A stretch of DNA of 46,769 nucleotides from NCBI GenBank assembly GCA_024763275.1, contig JANTFT010000017.1, forward strand, positions 1 through 46,769. Reading direction: 5' to 3'. The stretch comes from Anaerolineales bacterium. GTDB taxonomy: Bacteria; Chloroflexota; Anaerolineae; Anaerolineales; UBA11858. The first letter of the stretch is position 1, and each line of letters begins with the position of its first letter. A model generated the notes under the pieces. The model ran no database searches, was not told where the DNA came from, and saw only the letters and a list, made by a program, of their open reading frames with translations. Of this stretch, positions 18,514-27,491 are shown in pieces. The translations under genes and the position numbers were made by a program.

Positions 18514-19878
18514 ATGATTCGCTTATCTCGCCCTTCCAATCCAATCCAAATCGCTTTTTGCATTCTGATACTCCTGCTTGCTGGATGTTTGGCGGAGAAG
18601 GTGACAAGCACAGCAGATACGGCAATTAAGCCTAAATCCACCCTGCTGGAAGAAATCTCTCCCACCCAGAACCCGGGCAACTCAGGAGCCTCTCTAGCAG
18701 CCCCAACCCACCTTGACAAGATCACCCTCTGGCAGGGAGAAACCCAGCTGCGGGGCGCAAATATCTGGCAGCGGGTCGTGATCCCCGAGCTGGACGGTCT
18801 CGAATTCCTGGGATCATCCCACGTTGGTCCTCCCTATACCCAGGCGGATTTTGACCGCTTAGCCTCCCTGGGTGCCAACTATGTCAACATTTCCGGACCC
18901 GGGTTGTTCACCGAACTGCCGCCATACGTTCTGGATCCGGAGGTGCAGTCCAACCTGGACAGCATTCTGGAAATGATCCGTAAAGCGGATATGTTCGCGG
19001 TTATCACCTTTCGGACCGGACCGGGCAGGAGCGATTTTACGTTCTACAGCGAGGGAGCGGGGGACTGGTTCGATGCGGAGCTGCTGCGGGAGTGGGTCTG
19101 GGAAGACCCCGCCGCTCAAGATGCCTGGATCGAGATGTGGCGCTATACGGCAGAGCGCTACAGGGAGAACCCGGTCGTAGTTGGATACGATTTGATGTGT
19201 GAACCCCATCCTGCTGCGATACTGGGGATCGATGATCCAGAAACCTTCTTCAAAAATCACCGCGGCACAAGCGCAGATTGGAATCGGCTTTACCCCCGCA
19301 TCCTGGGGGCTATCCGGGAGGTTGATCCTGTCACCCCCGTTCTGGTCGGAGGGATGGGCTGGAGCTCCGTCAGCTGGCTGCCGTACCTCGTACCAACCGA
19401 TGATGAGCGGTCTGTTTATCTGGTGCACCAGTATGAACCCCAAAGCCAGTACACCCATCAGGAAAGCCGCCATCCCAAACACGGCTACCCGGACCGATTC
19501 GACCTGGATTGGGATGGGGAAAAAGATGACTTCAACAGGGAATGGTTAGAAGGCTACCTGGGAATTATCGATCGATTCCAGGAAAAATGGTTGGTTCCTC
19601 TGGCCGTGAACGAGTACGGAATCGTGCGCTGGATCCCAGGCGGAGAAGTTTTTCTTCGCGATCAGCTGTCCTTATTCGAAGCCAAGGGACTCAACCACGC
19701 CATCTGGGTCTGGGATCCTGCCTGGGAGCCCTGGACGGAAGAAGAAAATGCCATGAATTACCTCTTCGGTCAGGATCCCCGGAGCAAGGAGGAAACCCTC
19801 CCCAACCCGCTGATGGATGTGTTGATAGAATACTGGTCCCTGAACACAATCCGCCCCTCTGATTTTGATTCAGATTGA
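18514..19878 (+). CDS. GH5-like glycoside hydrolase lipoprotein
   Basis: This is probably a lipid-anchored extracytoplasmic glycosidase of clan GH-A (cellulase-like, GH5 or related). It has a lipoprotein signal with the lipobox LLLAGC near residue 24, then a TIM-barrel pattern. A putative acid/base glutamate lies in YDLMCEPHP (the position of the usual NEP), and a putative nucleophile glutamate in LAVNEYGIVRW near the C-terminus. QYEPQSQYTHQ resembles the substrate-site strand. The usual Asn before the acid/base Glu is replaced by Cys (CEP), which is unusual and could affect specificity. The substrate cannot be told. It is divergent from ftsH and convergent with the MerR gene. Confidence 0.85.
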   Translation: MIRLSRPSNPIQIAFCILILLLAGCLAEKVTSTADTAIKPKSTLLEEISPTQNPGNSGASLAAPTHLDKITLWQGETQLRGANIWQRVVIPELDGLEFLGSSHVGPPYTQADFDRLASLGANYVNISGPGLFTELPPYVLDPEVQSNLDSILEMIRKADMFAVITFRTGPGRSDFTFYSEGAGDWFDAELLREWVWEDPAAQDAWIEMWRYTAERYRENPVVVGYDLMCEPHPAAILGIDDPETFFKNHRGTSADWNRLYPRILGAIREVDPVTPVLVGGMGWSSVSWLPYLVPTDDERSVYLVHQYEPQSQYTHQESRHPKHGYPDRFDLDWDGEKDDFNREWLEGYLGIIDRFQEKWLVPLAVNEYGIVRWIPGGEVFLRDQLSLFEAKGLNHAIWVWDPAWEPWTEEENAMNYLFGQDPRSKEETLPNPLMDVLIEYWSLNTIRPSDFDSD

Positions 19879-19892
19879 CCGGGGATCTATTC

Positions 19893-20645
19893 TTAGCTAT
19901 TTTCCCGATGGCTGTCGCAGTAAAGATGGACAGCATCTCTTACAAAGGCAGCTCCGTCTTCGCGGATGCGTTCAAAATTCACCTTAAATCGGGAATCCTG
20001 AACCCACATATCCGCCAAGCTGCGTAAAAATTCAACCTCGCAGGTGTAAAAATACTGGTTGAGATAAGCATAATAGTCCCCAACCGCTCTTTGCACATCA
20101 GGATCGTCCGGTCGTGTATCGGGAGTTTCACTAACCATACGCGCAGTGATGCGCTCCCCTTCCTTTTTTATTTCATCTTTTTGATCCTGGCTGTAGCTGG
20201 TCCATTTCCGCTGTGACTCTTGATACTGGGAAGTACGACCCCAGAGTTCTCTGGTTTCCTCTTCGTACTGAGTTTCATCAAAACCTGCAAAATAATCCTT
20301 TTCTGTCATATTTTCTTCTCCTTGCAGACTGCTGATGGTTTTTTGAATAGTCCCCAGCAGCTCTTGGTATCTCCTTGCTTTTTCCTGGATCGCTTCCTGA
20401 TGGCTTTGCAGAGTTGGCACCAGCTGGAAATCCGGCCGATCCAATATTATCCGGATTTCTTTCAGCGGAACATCCAGCTCCCGGAAAAACAGCACCTGCT
20501 GCAGGCGCAGCAGGCTACTATGATCATAAAATCTGTAGCCATTCAGGCCGATCTCAGCAGGAGGCAATATGCCCTGTTGATCGTAATAACGTAAAGTCCG
20601 TGTCGTTACTCCGGCCAGATCCGCAAGTTCTTTAATGGTATACAT
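19893..20645 (-). CDS. TipA-type MerR family transcriptional regulator
   Basis: The 250-residue protein has an N-terminal MerR winged helix (YTIKELADLAGVTTRTLRYYDQQGILPP), a dimerisation coiled coil at about 75-110, and a C-terminal TipAS-like domain (about 120-250) containing YFAGFDETQYEEETRELWG. TipAS domains bind thiopeptides or other small molecules and trigger promoter activation by DNA twisting. Its own promoter has the diagnostic 19-bp spacer with a dyad (20676-20700), so it is probably autoregulated. The downstream VOC and TPR genes are divergent and may be part of the response; that is inference. Confidence 0.93.
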   Translation of the reverse strand: MYTIKELADLAGVTTRTLRYYDQQGILPPAEIGLNGYRFYDHSSLLRLQQVLFFRELDVPLKEIRIILDRPDFQLVPTLQSHQEAIQEKARRYQELLGTIQKTISSLQGEENMTEKDYFAGFDETQYEEETRELWGRTSQYQESQRKWTSYSQDQKDEIKKEGERITARMVSETPDTRPDDPDVQRAVGDYYAYLNQYFYTCEVEFLRSLADMWVQDSRFKVNFERIREDGAAFVRDAVHLYCDSHRENS

Positions 20646-20667
20646 TTTAATCTTCCCTCTCAGTCCA

Positions 20668-20700
20668 ATTCTACACCTTAACGTTACGTCAATGTCAAGG
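20668..20700 (-). promoter_or_regulatory. MerR-type promoter and dyad operator
   Basis: On the minus strand TTGACA (20693-20698) and TAGAAT (20668-20673) are separated by 19 bp rather than 17. A 25-bp imperfect dyad (20676-20700) with arms CCTTGACATT and AACGTTAAGG overlaps the -35 and fills most of the spacer. This is the classic arrangement for MerR-family activation, and it lies directly upstream of the TipA-like gene. Confidence 0.85.
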
Positions 20701-20794
20701 AAGAGAAAATTGATCTACTGGGGAACTGAATTGGAAAAATTTATCGGCTATACTGGTGGTACTCAACTTAATCAGTCTTTTTAGGGAGGCGAAT

Positions 20795-21163
20795 ATGTCC
20801 CGCATAATGCATTTTGAAATCCCCGCTGATGATCCGGAACGAGCTATCGAATTTTATAAGAAGGTGTTCGGCTGGCAAATTGAGAAGTGGGATGGGCCAA
20901 TCGAGTACTGGCTGATCATGACCGGCCCAGAGGACGAACCGGGAATTGATGGCGGATTAGCACGCCGAGAAGACCCAGCTACCAGCGTAGAAAACACAAT
21001 TGGCGTCGAAGATCTGGATGCTTCCCTTATCGACGTAAAAACCCACGGAGGAGAAATTATCCGCCCAAAGATAGCCGTACCGGGAGTTGGCTGGATGGCC
21101 TATATCAAGGACACAGAAGGAAATATCTTTGGTTTAATGGAAAGTGATCCAGGAGCTGCCTGA
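20795..21163 (+). CDS. VOC family (glyoxalase/bleomycin-resistance fold) protein
   Basis: The 122-residue protein has the VOC pattern: an N-terminal IMHFEIPADDPERAIEFYKKVFGW and a C-terminal WMAYIKDTEGNIFGLMES with the metal-site glutamate region. Family members include dioxygenases, glyoxalases and antibiotic-binding proteins; this subgroup is usually annotated only as VOC protein. The start is ATG 20795, with GGGAGG 5 nt upstream; an upstream in-frame GTG-like extension lacks such a site. It is followed 29 nt later by the TPR-like gene and is divergent from the TipA-like regulator, suggesting possible co-regulation. Confidence 0.9.
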   Translation: MSRIMHFEIPADDPERAIEFYKKVFGWQIEKWDGPIEYWLIMTGPEDEPGIDGGLARREDPATSVENTIGVEDLDASLIDVKTHGGEIIRPKIAVPGVGWMAYIKDTEGNIFGLMESDPGAA

Positions 21164-21192
21164 ATACTCTACCAATTACAAGGAACTGCTTG

Positions 21193-21678
21193 ATGAGCAA
21201 AGAAAGCGATTCGTTACAAGAAGCCCATTTGAAGTTTGCTAAAAGCACCAACAACCGGGTATGGGAACTGCTGGAAAAAACAGGACGCACTCCCTCAGAA
21301 GACCAGGAGATGCTCCTGGCTGCCCAGGCATCCCTCTATCACTGGTTGAACGCCGGAACAGCTGTACATGCCCAACGGGGCTGCTGGATACTTTCCCGGG
21401 TCTATATTACCTTGAATCGGGCAGAACCCGCTCTGGAATGGGCCCTGAAGTGCCAGGAAATCACAGAAAACAGCCTTTCGGAGATGGAGGATTTTGATTT
21501 GGCATACGCTCAGGAAAGCATTGCCAGGGCTTACGCGCAGGCCGGAGACCAGGAGCAGGCTGAAAAACATTATGCGCTGGCTGCAAAGCTGGGAAAGAAT
21601 ATCGCAGACCCGGAAGACCAGCAGATCTTTATGAACGACCTCAAGGGCGGGGATTGGTATGACCTTTTCCCGGACTGA
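21193..21678 (+). CDS. Tetratricopeptide-like small protein
   Basis: I do not recognise a specific family. The 161 residues are predicted to be mostly helical and contain two TPR-like helix pairs (WILSRVYITLNRAEPALEWALKCQEI and LAYAQESIARAYAQAGDQEQAEKHYALAAKLG). The protein is probably a cytosolic scaffold or binding protein. The ATG at 21193 follows AAGGA by 8 nt; the frame can also start one codon earlier at TTG. It closely follows the VOC gene on the same strand and probably forms an operon with it. Confidence 0.8.
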   Translation: MSKESDSLQEAHLKFAKSTNNRVWELLEKTGRTPSEDQEMLLAAQASLYHWLNAGTAVHAQRGCWILSRVYITLNRAEPALEWALKCQEITENSLSEMEDFDLAYAQESIARAYAQAGDQEQAEKHYALAAKLGKNIADPEDQQIFMNDLKGGDWYDLFPD

Positions 21679-21787
21679 CAATCAGATTCAGCAATTGTAA
21701 TTTCAATATCTGGTGGTTTGTATGCCGGATTTACACCCCGGAGGATCCAATTCCATTGCTGCAATTGAGAGTGAACCTGAACACAAG

Positions 21788-22807
21788 TCAGGCAGCTGGT
21801 GAGAAGAAATCCCTGACTGCCTGTTTTCCTGACTCATAGAGCCGGGTGTACTTCTCATCCCCCACTGCTATATCAAAATCCGTAGCGTCGATACCGCAAT
21901 CGCTGATCTTAATGGCCCTGTGCCGATCCACGATGCTGGTCTGTATTTCCACCACTTCATAAGAGTGGTAAAGGCTCCGGAGGGTCAGGTTCAGGTATTC
22001 CCAGACGTTCTCTGGATATTCCGGATCATGGTCCAGGTAGTAGTCTGGATAAAGGAATAAACCCAGCGTTTCCCAGTTGACTCCTTCCCGGAACGTCCAG
22101 GGCCGGCTGGCCAGTACCGGCCGGTCAAAGATATGGATGGGGAAATTATCAAACAAGCCTCCGTCGACGTAATAGTCCCCGTTGCCAAAAGAGTGTCCGT
22201 CAAAGCGTAGAGCCTCAAAAAAGATCGGGATGGACATGGACATCCTGACCGCATCCGCGACGGCAACATCAGGTGTGGTATGGACAGAAAATACCTCTGC
22301 CCGCTGCCGGGAAAGGTTGGCAGCCACCACATGCAGATCGCGGAAGCCCCGCTTCCTGAATTCGGTAAAACTAGCCCGCCCATCCCCGCCGCAATGGTCG
22401 GCAATCACCCCCTGAAACCATTCATAGAAGTACTCACTGGAATACCAGCCGTATTGATTGATAAAGCGGTGAGCGTTTTCACGCTCGGCAATGCGGGGAA
22501 GGATCTTCCGGTTTGAACCGACAACACTCTGAGGGACTTTGGAAAGTTCCAGGGTATTAAAGAGATCCCTGGTATCTCTAACGGGCAGCCGCAGCGCTAG
22601 CATGGCCGCAGCGATCGCACCCGCTGAGGTTCCGGCAACTCGCTCGATCTTATCGATGACATGGTACTCATCCAGTACTTCCATAGCACCCATATAAGCA
22701 ATACCCCTGACTCCCCCACCTTTGAAGACCAGGTTGCGGTACAGTTTTCGCTTGTATTCATGATCGATGGTGGATTTCAGTTGCTTTAGAAAACTCGGTA
22801 AAACCAT
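21788..22807 (-). CDS. Patatin-like phospholipase
   Basis: Patatin-like proteins are serine lipid acyl hydrolases with a Ser-Asp dyad. The 339 residues show the oxyanion loop GGGVRGIAYMG (30-40), the nucleophile elbow GTSAG (Ser61) and the catalytic aspartate in DGGLFDNFP (Asp215). No signal peptide or membrane helix is seen, so it is probably cytosolic or peripheral. Start at ATG 22807 with GAGGTAG upstream; a TATAAT-like box on the minus strand at 22834-22839 could be the promoter. Substrate unknown. Confidence 0.94.
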   Translation of the reverse strand: MVLPSFLKQLKSTIDHEYKRKLYRNLVFKGGGVRGIAYMGAMEVLDEYHVIDKIERVAGTSAGAIAAAMLALRLPVRDTRDLFNTLELSKVPQSVVGSNRKILPRIAERENAHRFINQYGWYSSEYFYEWFQGVIADHCGGDGRASFTEFRKRGFRDLHVVAANLSRQRAEVFSVHTTPDVAVADAVRMSMSIPIFFEALRFDGHSFGNGDYYVDGGLFDNFPIHIFDRPVLASRPWTFREGVNWETLGLFLYPDYYLDHDPEYPENVWEYLNLTLRSLYHSYEVVEIQTSIVDRHRAIKISDCGIDATDFDIAVGDEKYTRLYESGKQAVRDFFSPAA

Positions 22808-22961
22808 GGGCTACCTCTGTAAGGGTTACTTAAATTATATACGGAAAAGCCCACCAATAGCTCCCTCTGAGCAGCTACCAACTCACTGATGACAGAGACA
22901 CCCCTCCTCTACCAGGATTCAGCGCCATTCCAACGGGTGTTCCTTCCCCGAAGAATCCGTC

Positions 22962-24275
22962 CTAATCTGGCTGATAACCAGCAGTCGTATTGAACCCTTT
23001 CCAGGCCAGCCTATGGAGGAAGGACTCTTTCACCGCTACCTGTCGGACTTCCCCCAACCAGCGATCCTCAGCCTGCCGGGCTCTATTAAAACAGGACCTG
23101 GAGTAGGCCCGGCGCTCTTCCCGGGATGCCCCGCTGATCTCCAGCGCCCCCTGGATGAAATCCTTCTCCAGGGCGTCTCTTTCATCCCGGTAAACCGCCA
23201 ACCTTTCCGGATAATTCCTGATCACTTCCCGGTGCAGGCGCTCATGGGACCAGAAGAGCGTCTGCGGATCAAAATGCCCCCCGGGTGCCGCACCCAGCTC
23301 AAGGGGAGCATCTACCCAGACTGGTTTGAAGATGCCGGTGCAGGGTGCAGCCGTACCGGTGGCGAATACCAGCGGGTTCCCCGCCCGCAGTGAGGCAATC
23401 AGTGACCCGACGGTCTGGCTGCCCCGGATGGGACCCAGGCTGGCGTGCATGCAGATGTCAGCTCCCGCCAAGCCCGGTCGCGGGTCGGTCTTTCCCCCAT
23501 GATCCCGCAGAATGCCAACCATGGTATGAGGTGAGATCTTCCCTTTCTCCCGGCCCATCAATTCTCCCGACCTGGCGCAGCGGCTTTTTCCATCAGCGAA
23601 GGTAGTGTAGATCAGATCGGAAAGATCCTCAGCTAGATCAATCCGATCCTTATCTCTGGCAAAGCCCTTCTTAAGGATGAATTCCTCCAGGCCGGGGGAG
23701 GAGAGGTCCCAGCTGTCATTCAGGGTCAGCAGATTGGAAATACTGTATAGCGGATCCACCTGGCGTGCGAACCAGTGTTTATCCACCGTCTCCAGGACCC
23801 AGCTTTCCTCCGGATCCGCGATCAGGAAGCTGTTGTGATAATAAAGATGGCCGTTTTGAACACAGTTCCCCCCCTGCCCATATTCCTCCAGGAGGCAGGT
23901 TATCACCTCAATAGCTTCCGGGGCAGAATCAGCCCGTTCCAGAGCCAGGCGCAGCAGGTCCATGCCCAGCAGAGCAGGTTCCTTGTTGGCCGGTATTTTG
24001 GAAAACACAGCTTCATTGCCAATTATCAAGCCATGCTGGTTCAACCCCATTTCCGCGCCCCACATCCAGAAAGGCCGGGACAGCAGCACGGCGTTGGTTT
24101 TCTCGACCTGGGGAATGCTGATATAGGTGCATTGAAGGGTTTCGCCTGGCTTGTGCGTCTCGGCCGAGACCCAGTCCAGGAATTGGGCTTCATTGGGCGG
24201 GCGATCGGAATTCTTGGCGAAAAGCGGGAACCTGTCTTCAGTAGCCTGAGTGGCAGCGATCAAAGTATCACACAT
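22962..24275 (-). CDS. C69 family dipeptidase (secernin-like)
   Basis: This belongs to the N-terminal nucleophile hydrolases related to the C69 dipeptidases and secernins. The sequence begins MCDTLIAATQAT, with Cys2 as the predicted nucleophile exposed after Met removal, followed by FAKNSDRPPNEAQ, the family signature. GNEAVFSK and a later LGMDLLRLALERA segment also fit. Length 437. No signal peptide, so cytosolic. The ATG at 24275 has AGGAGA 6 nt upstream and TATAAT at 24293-24298. The peptide substrate is not predictable. Confidence 0.9.
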   Translation of the reverse strand: MCDTLIAATQATEDRFPLFAKNSDRPPNEAQFLDWVSAETHKPGETLQCTYISIPQVEKTNAVLLSRPFWMWGAEMGLNQHGLIIGNEAVFSKIPANKEPALLGMDLLRLALERADSAPEAIEVITCLLEEYGQGGNCVQNGHLYYHNSFLIADPEESWVLETVDKHWFARQVDPLYSISNLLTLNDSWDLSSPGLEEFILKKGFARDKDRIDLAEDLSDLIYTTFADGKSRCARSGELMGREKGKISPHTMVGILRDHGGKTDPRPGLAGADICMHASLGPIRGSQTVGSLIASLRAGNPLVFATGTAAPCTGIFKPVWVDAPLELGAAPGGHFDPQTLFWSHERLHREVIRNYPERLAVYRDERDALEKDFIQGALEISGASREERRAYSRSCFNRARQAEDRWLGEVRQVAVKESFLHRLAWKGFNTTAGYQPD

Positions 24276-24292
24276 AATTATCTCCTGCCCGG

Positions 24293-24298
24293 ATTATA
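24293..24298 (-). promoter_or_regulatory. -10 element for the C69 dipeptidase gene
   Basis: The minus strand reads TATAAT, leaving a leader of about 10 nt that includes the ribosome site AGGAGA. It sits just after the proBA terminator hairpin. Confidence 0.4.
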
Positions 24299-24310
24299 AC
24301 CTCATAAAGG

Positions 24311-24337
24311 GGCGAAGTCCTCTGAAAGGACTTCGCC
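24311..24337 (-). terminator. Intrinsic terminator after proBA
   Basis: A perfect 11-bp stem, GGCGAAGTCCT (24311-24321) with AGGACTTCGCC (24327-24337), has the loop CTGAA. On the minus strand it is followed by CCCTTTAT, a short T-run, fitting termination of proBA. Confidence 0.8.
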
Positions 24338-24357
24338 TCTGGCAGAGCACTGATCGA

Positions 24358-25614
24358 TCATTCCCTGATGTGATAATCCCCCTGGATCACCCATTTATAG
24401 GTAGTGAGCTCTTTGAGCGCCAGCGGGCCCCGGGCATGCAGGCGCTGGGTGGAAATCGCCACCTCGGCGCCCAATCCCAACTGGGACCCATCCGTGAAGC
24501 GCGTGCTGGCATTAACATAGACAGCAGCTGAATCCACAGCATCAACGAATTGTCTGGCATGGTCTTTGTCGTTTGTGAGAATGCCATCCGAGTGCTGGGT
24601 GCTGTGCTCGGAAATATGCCGCATCGCTTCCTGAAGTCCCCCTACAACCTTGATCCCCAGCACCAGTGAAAGCCACTCCCTGTCAAAATCGTCCGGGCCG
24701 GCCAGCTGGATCCTGCCTTCATTTTGATGTTCCAGGATCTTCCCCGCTTGCGTATCAACCCGCAACTCAACCCCTGATCCTATCAGACGCCTGGCCAGCG
24801 GGGGTAGAAATTCCCCGGCAATCGCTTCATGGACAAGCAGTGTATCAAGGGCATTGCAAACTGACGGGCGCTGAACTTTGGCATTGTGGATCACGTTAAT
24901 GGCTGCTTCCAGGTCAGCGCTCTGATCCACAAAAAGATGACATATGCCAATTCCTCCTGTAATTACCGGGATGGTGCTGTTTTCACGGCAGTATTTGTGC
25001 AGGGCAGCACTGCCTCGCGGGATCAGCATATCCACATACCGATGCATTTTCAGCAGTTCGGCAACATATTTCCGGTCCGGTGAATCGATCAGCTGCACGG
25101 ATTCAGGAGGCAGGCCATTCATACGTAAAGACGTTTGAATGATTTTCACCAGCGCTTTATTTGATCTGATGGTTTCACTGCCTCCCCTCAATATCACAGC
25201 ATTGCCGGATTTCAGAGCCAGGGCCGCCACATCCAGGGTAACGTTAGGCCTGGACTCATAGATCACTGCGATCACACCCAGGGGAACGCGGACCTTGTGA
25301 ACCATTAACCCGTTGGGTGGAGTATATTCATCAAATTCCTCCCCTACAGGATCCGGGAGCTCGATCACGTGTCTCAAATCAGCAATGATCGATTCCAGCC
25401 TGCCTTCTGTCAAGATCAGGCGGTCGATCAAATGCTCCGGCATCTCTGCCAGGCGGGCTTCTTCGACATCCTCCTGGTTGGCATCAATTACAGCAGCTGT
25501 ATTGGCGGCCAGCTGGTCGGCAATCCCTGCCAGCATCTCATTCTTCTTTTCTTCGCTTATCAAGGCCAGCACCCCTGCGGCGGACCGGGCCTCTTGCGCC
25601 ATTTTAGTTAACAC
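24358..25614 (-). CDS. proA: Gamma-glutamyl phosphate reductase
   Basis: ProA reduces gamma-glutamyl phosphate with NADPH to glutamate semialdehyde, the second step of proline synthesis. The catalytic cysteine lies in QRPSVCNALDTLLVH, and the NADP-binding region includes YESRPNVTLDVAALALKSGNAVILRGG. The frame opens at 25635, but GTG 25614 has AGGGAGG 5-6 nt upstream and gives 418 residues, matching the usual ProA length, so it is the preferred start. It lies 21 nt downstream of proB, as an operon, and ends before a strong hairpin. Confidence 0.96.
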   Translation of the reverse strand: MLTKMAQEARSAAGVLALISEEKKNEMLAGIADQLAANTAAVIDANQEDVEEARLAEMPEHLIDRLILTEGRLESIIADLRHVIELPDPVGEEFDEYTPPNGLMVHKVRVPLGVIAVIYESRPNVTLDVAALALKSGNAVILRGGSETIRSNKALVKIIQTSLRMNGLPPESVQLIDSPDRKYVAELLKMHRYVDMLIPRGSAALHKYCRENSTIPVITGGIGICHLFVDQSADLEAAINVIHNAKVQRPSVCNALDTLLVHEAIAGEFLPPLARRLIGSGVELRVDTQAGKILEHQNEGRIQLAGPDDFDREWLSLVLGIKVVGGLQEAMRHISEHSTQHSDGILTNDKDHARQFVDAVDSAAVYVNASTRFTDGSQLGLGAEVAISTQRLHARGPLALKELTTYKWVIQGDYHIRE

Positions 25615-25635
25615 CGGGACCTCCCTAGAAAACAC

Positions 25636-26739
25636 TTACACCACCACCAAATTATCATGATGGACCAGCTCATTCCCATAACTGAACCCGATTACACTTT
25701 CGATCTCTCCCGATTGACGCCCCTGGATTTCTTGCATGCTTTCGGAATCATAATTGGCCAATCCAAAGGCGATCTCCAATCCCTGCTCGTTTTGGATGGT
25801 AACCGTGTCCCCCCTTCCAAACTCTCCTTTCACATTCACCACTCCTACCGGGAGCAGGCTGCTTTTCCCCTCCCTCAGAATCTTTTCGGCACCTGCATCC
25901 ACCGTTATCCTGCCGTTCGATTTTGGGCCCGCCAGAATGAACCGCTTCCTGCTTTCCAGGTTGGATACCAGGGCGCTGAACCGGGTTCCCAGCGGTTCAC
26001 CGCTCACAATCCGGAGAATCACCTCCGGAGCGGAGCCTTTGGCAATCACAACTCTGGTTCCGGACCTTCGGGCCAGATCAGAGGCCTGAATTTTCGTGTA
26101 CATGCCTCCTGTCCCGGTTTCACTGGTGGACTTGCCCGCTGCTTTCCAGAGTGAGTCCGGGATCCGCTCTCCATTCACCTCTGATATGAGAACCGCATCC
26201 CGATCCCGATCGGGATCAGCGGTGAACACGCCCTGTTTATCGGTCAGCATTATCAGCAAATCGGCCTCGATCAAGTTGCTCACCAGCGCTGAAAGGTTAT
26301 CGTTATCACCGACCCGGATCTCTTCGGTAGCGACCGTGTCATTCTCATTGATGACAGGAATAAGGTTCTGGCCCAGCAACGCTTCTAAAGTGTTCCGCGC
26401 GTTTAAGTACCGTCTGCGGTCCGATAGATCAAGCCGGGTCAGAAGAACTTGAGCGACTTTTAGATCGTAAATACCAAACAAATCACTGTAAATGTTCATC
26501 AACCGCGGCTGACCTACAGCAGCCAGCATCTGCTTGGCTGGAATGAATTTAGGCAGCTCAGGAAATCCCAGGGCTTCCAGACCAGCCGCCATTGCTCCAG
26601 AAGATACCAGAACCACTTGATATCCATCTCCTTTCAGTTGAGCTATCTGCCCAACCAGACCAATGATCTGGGACCTGGATAATTCACTGGTACCAGCAGT
26701 CAGGGTCGAGGAGCCGATCTTTACAACGATTCTTTTCAT
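25636..26739 (-). CDS. proB: Glutamate 5-kinase with PUA domain
   Basis: ProB phosphorylates glutamate and is the feedback-controlled first step of proline synthesis. The amino-acid kinase domain (1-260) has VVKIGSSTLT, VSSGAMAAGLEALG, NENDTVATEEIRVGDNDNLSALVSNLIEADLLIMLTDK and GTGGMYTKIQAS. A PUA domain occupies about 275-365. The 367-residue length is normal for the two-domain form. The ATG at 26739 has no clear Shine-Dalgarno. It forms an operon with proA. Confidence 0.97.
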   Translation of the reverse strand: MKRIVVKIGSSTLTAGTSELSRSQIIGLVGQIAQLKGDGYQVVLVSSGAMAAGLEALGFPELPKFIPAKQMLAAVGQPRLMNIYSDLFGIYDLKVAQVLLTRLDLSDRRRYLNARNTLEALLGQNLIPVINENDTVATEEIRVGDNDNLSALVSNLIEADLLIMLTDKQGVFTADPDRDRDAVLISEVNGERIPDSLWKAAGKSTSETGTGGMYTKIQASDLARRSGTRVVIAKGSAPEVILRIVSGEPLGTRFSALVSNLESRKRFILAGPKSNGRITVDAGAEKILREGKSSLLPVGVVNVKGEFGRGDTVTIQNEQGLEIAFGLANYDSESMQEIQGRQSGEIESVIGFSYGNELVHHDNLVVV

Positions 26740-26892
26740 AATAGGCAGTTCCGGGAAAAAAAGGAATCTGAAATAAAATCATACTATATATTATCGGGAA
26801 AGTACGCCCCTGAGCAGGAGTTTACTTTGATCTAAACAGGTAATCAGGGGAGAGATCTAAAGGATCTTATCCGGACCGGTGAATGTTGTCCA

Positions 26893-27246
26893 TCACATCA
26901 GCCAGCCGATCAACAGACACAAACCCCCGGCCAGGGACATGACCAGCAAAATACTGTGATCCTTCAGAAAGCCTAGCGGGGACTTCCGGTAGCGCTCCGG
27001 GCCGTCCGCCCGGGATTCCTGTGGTCCGGATTGGGCTTCAGTTTTACTCCCCAACCCCCTGTGGACTATAAACCCGGTTCCGATCAGAGCTAAGCCCGCG
27101 ATCTGGATGGCTGTCTTGAAGGGTTCCTCAGTTGGCCATCCAGCCCACCAACCGATTCCGGTAACAGTCATAACTACCAGCAGAACTGCGGCCATCGCGA
27201 GAAAGAATACCCGCAAGACTTGAGACAACAGGGGGCCTGGCTTCAT
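26893..27246 (-). CDS. Small three-helix membrane protein, unknown function
   Basis: I do not recognise a family. The 117 residues contain three hydrophobic helices (about 10-33, 45-60 and 98-116), separated by a polar stretch KTEAQSGPQESRADGPERYRK. The ATG at 27246 is preceded by GAGGTGAGG, a strong ribosome site. It stands alone between proB (same strand) and the MATE exporter gene (divergent). Confidence 0.7.
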   Translation of the reverse strand: MKPGPLLSQVLRVFFLAMAAVLLVVMTVTGIGWWAGWPTEEPFKTAIQIAGLALIGTGFIVHRGLGSKTEAQSGPQESRADGPERYRKSPLGFLKDHSILLVMSLAGGLCLLIGWLM

Positions 27247-27491
27247 TGGACCTCACCTCAGGATAAGAAAATACAGCCTGACTAAACTATACCTTATTTT
27301 CCAGGGAGGGCGTCCTTATCATTGCACGATCTTCCCCAGGACCATCAAGGTGGATTTGCTGTTATAAACATCCAAGATGGACTGCCTGGAGGTTTCCACC
27401 AGAATATCTGAAGTATTTATCCATATCAGCGGTAGAATAAGCTTTATCCATCTACCCCACGGCATGATAAAAACTCGACTGAAAACAAACT

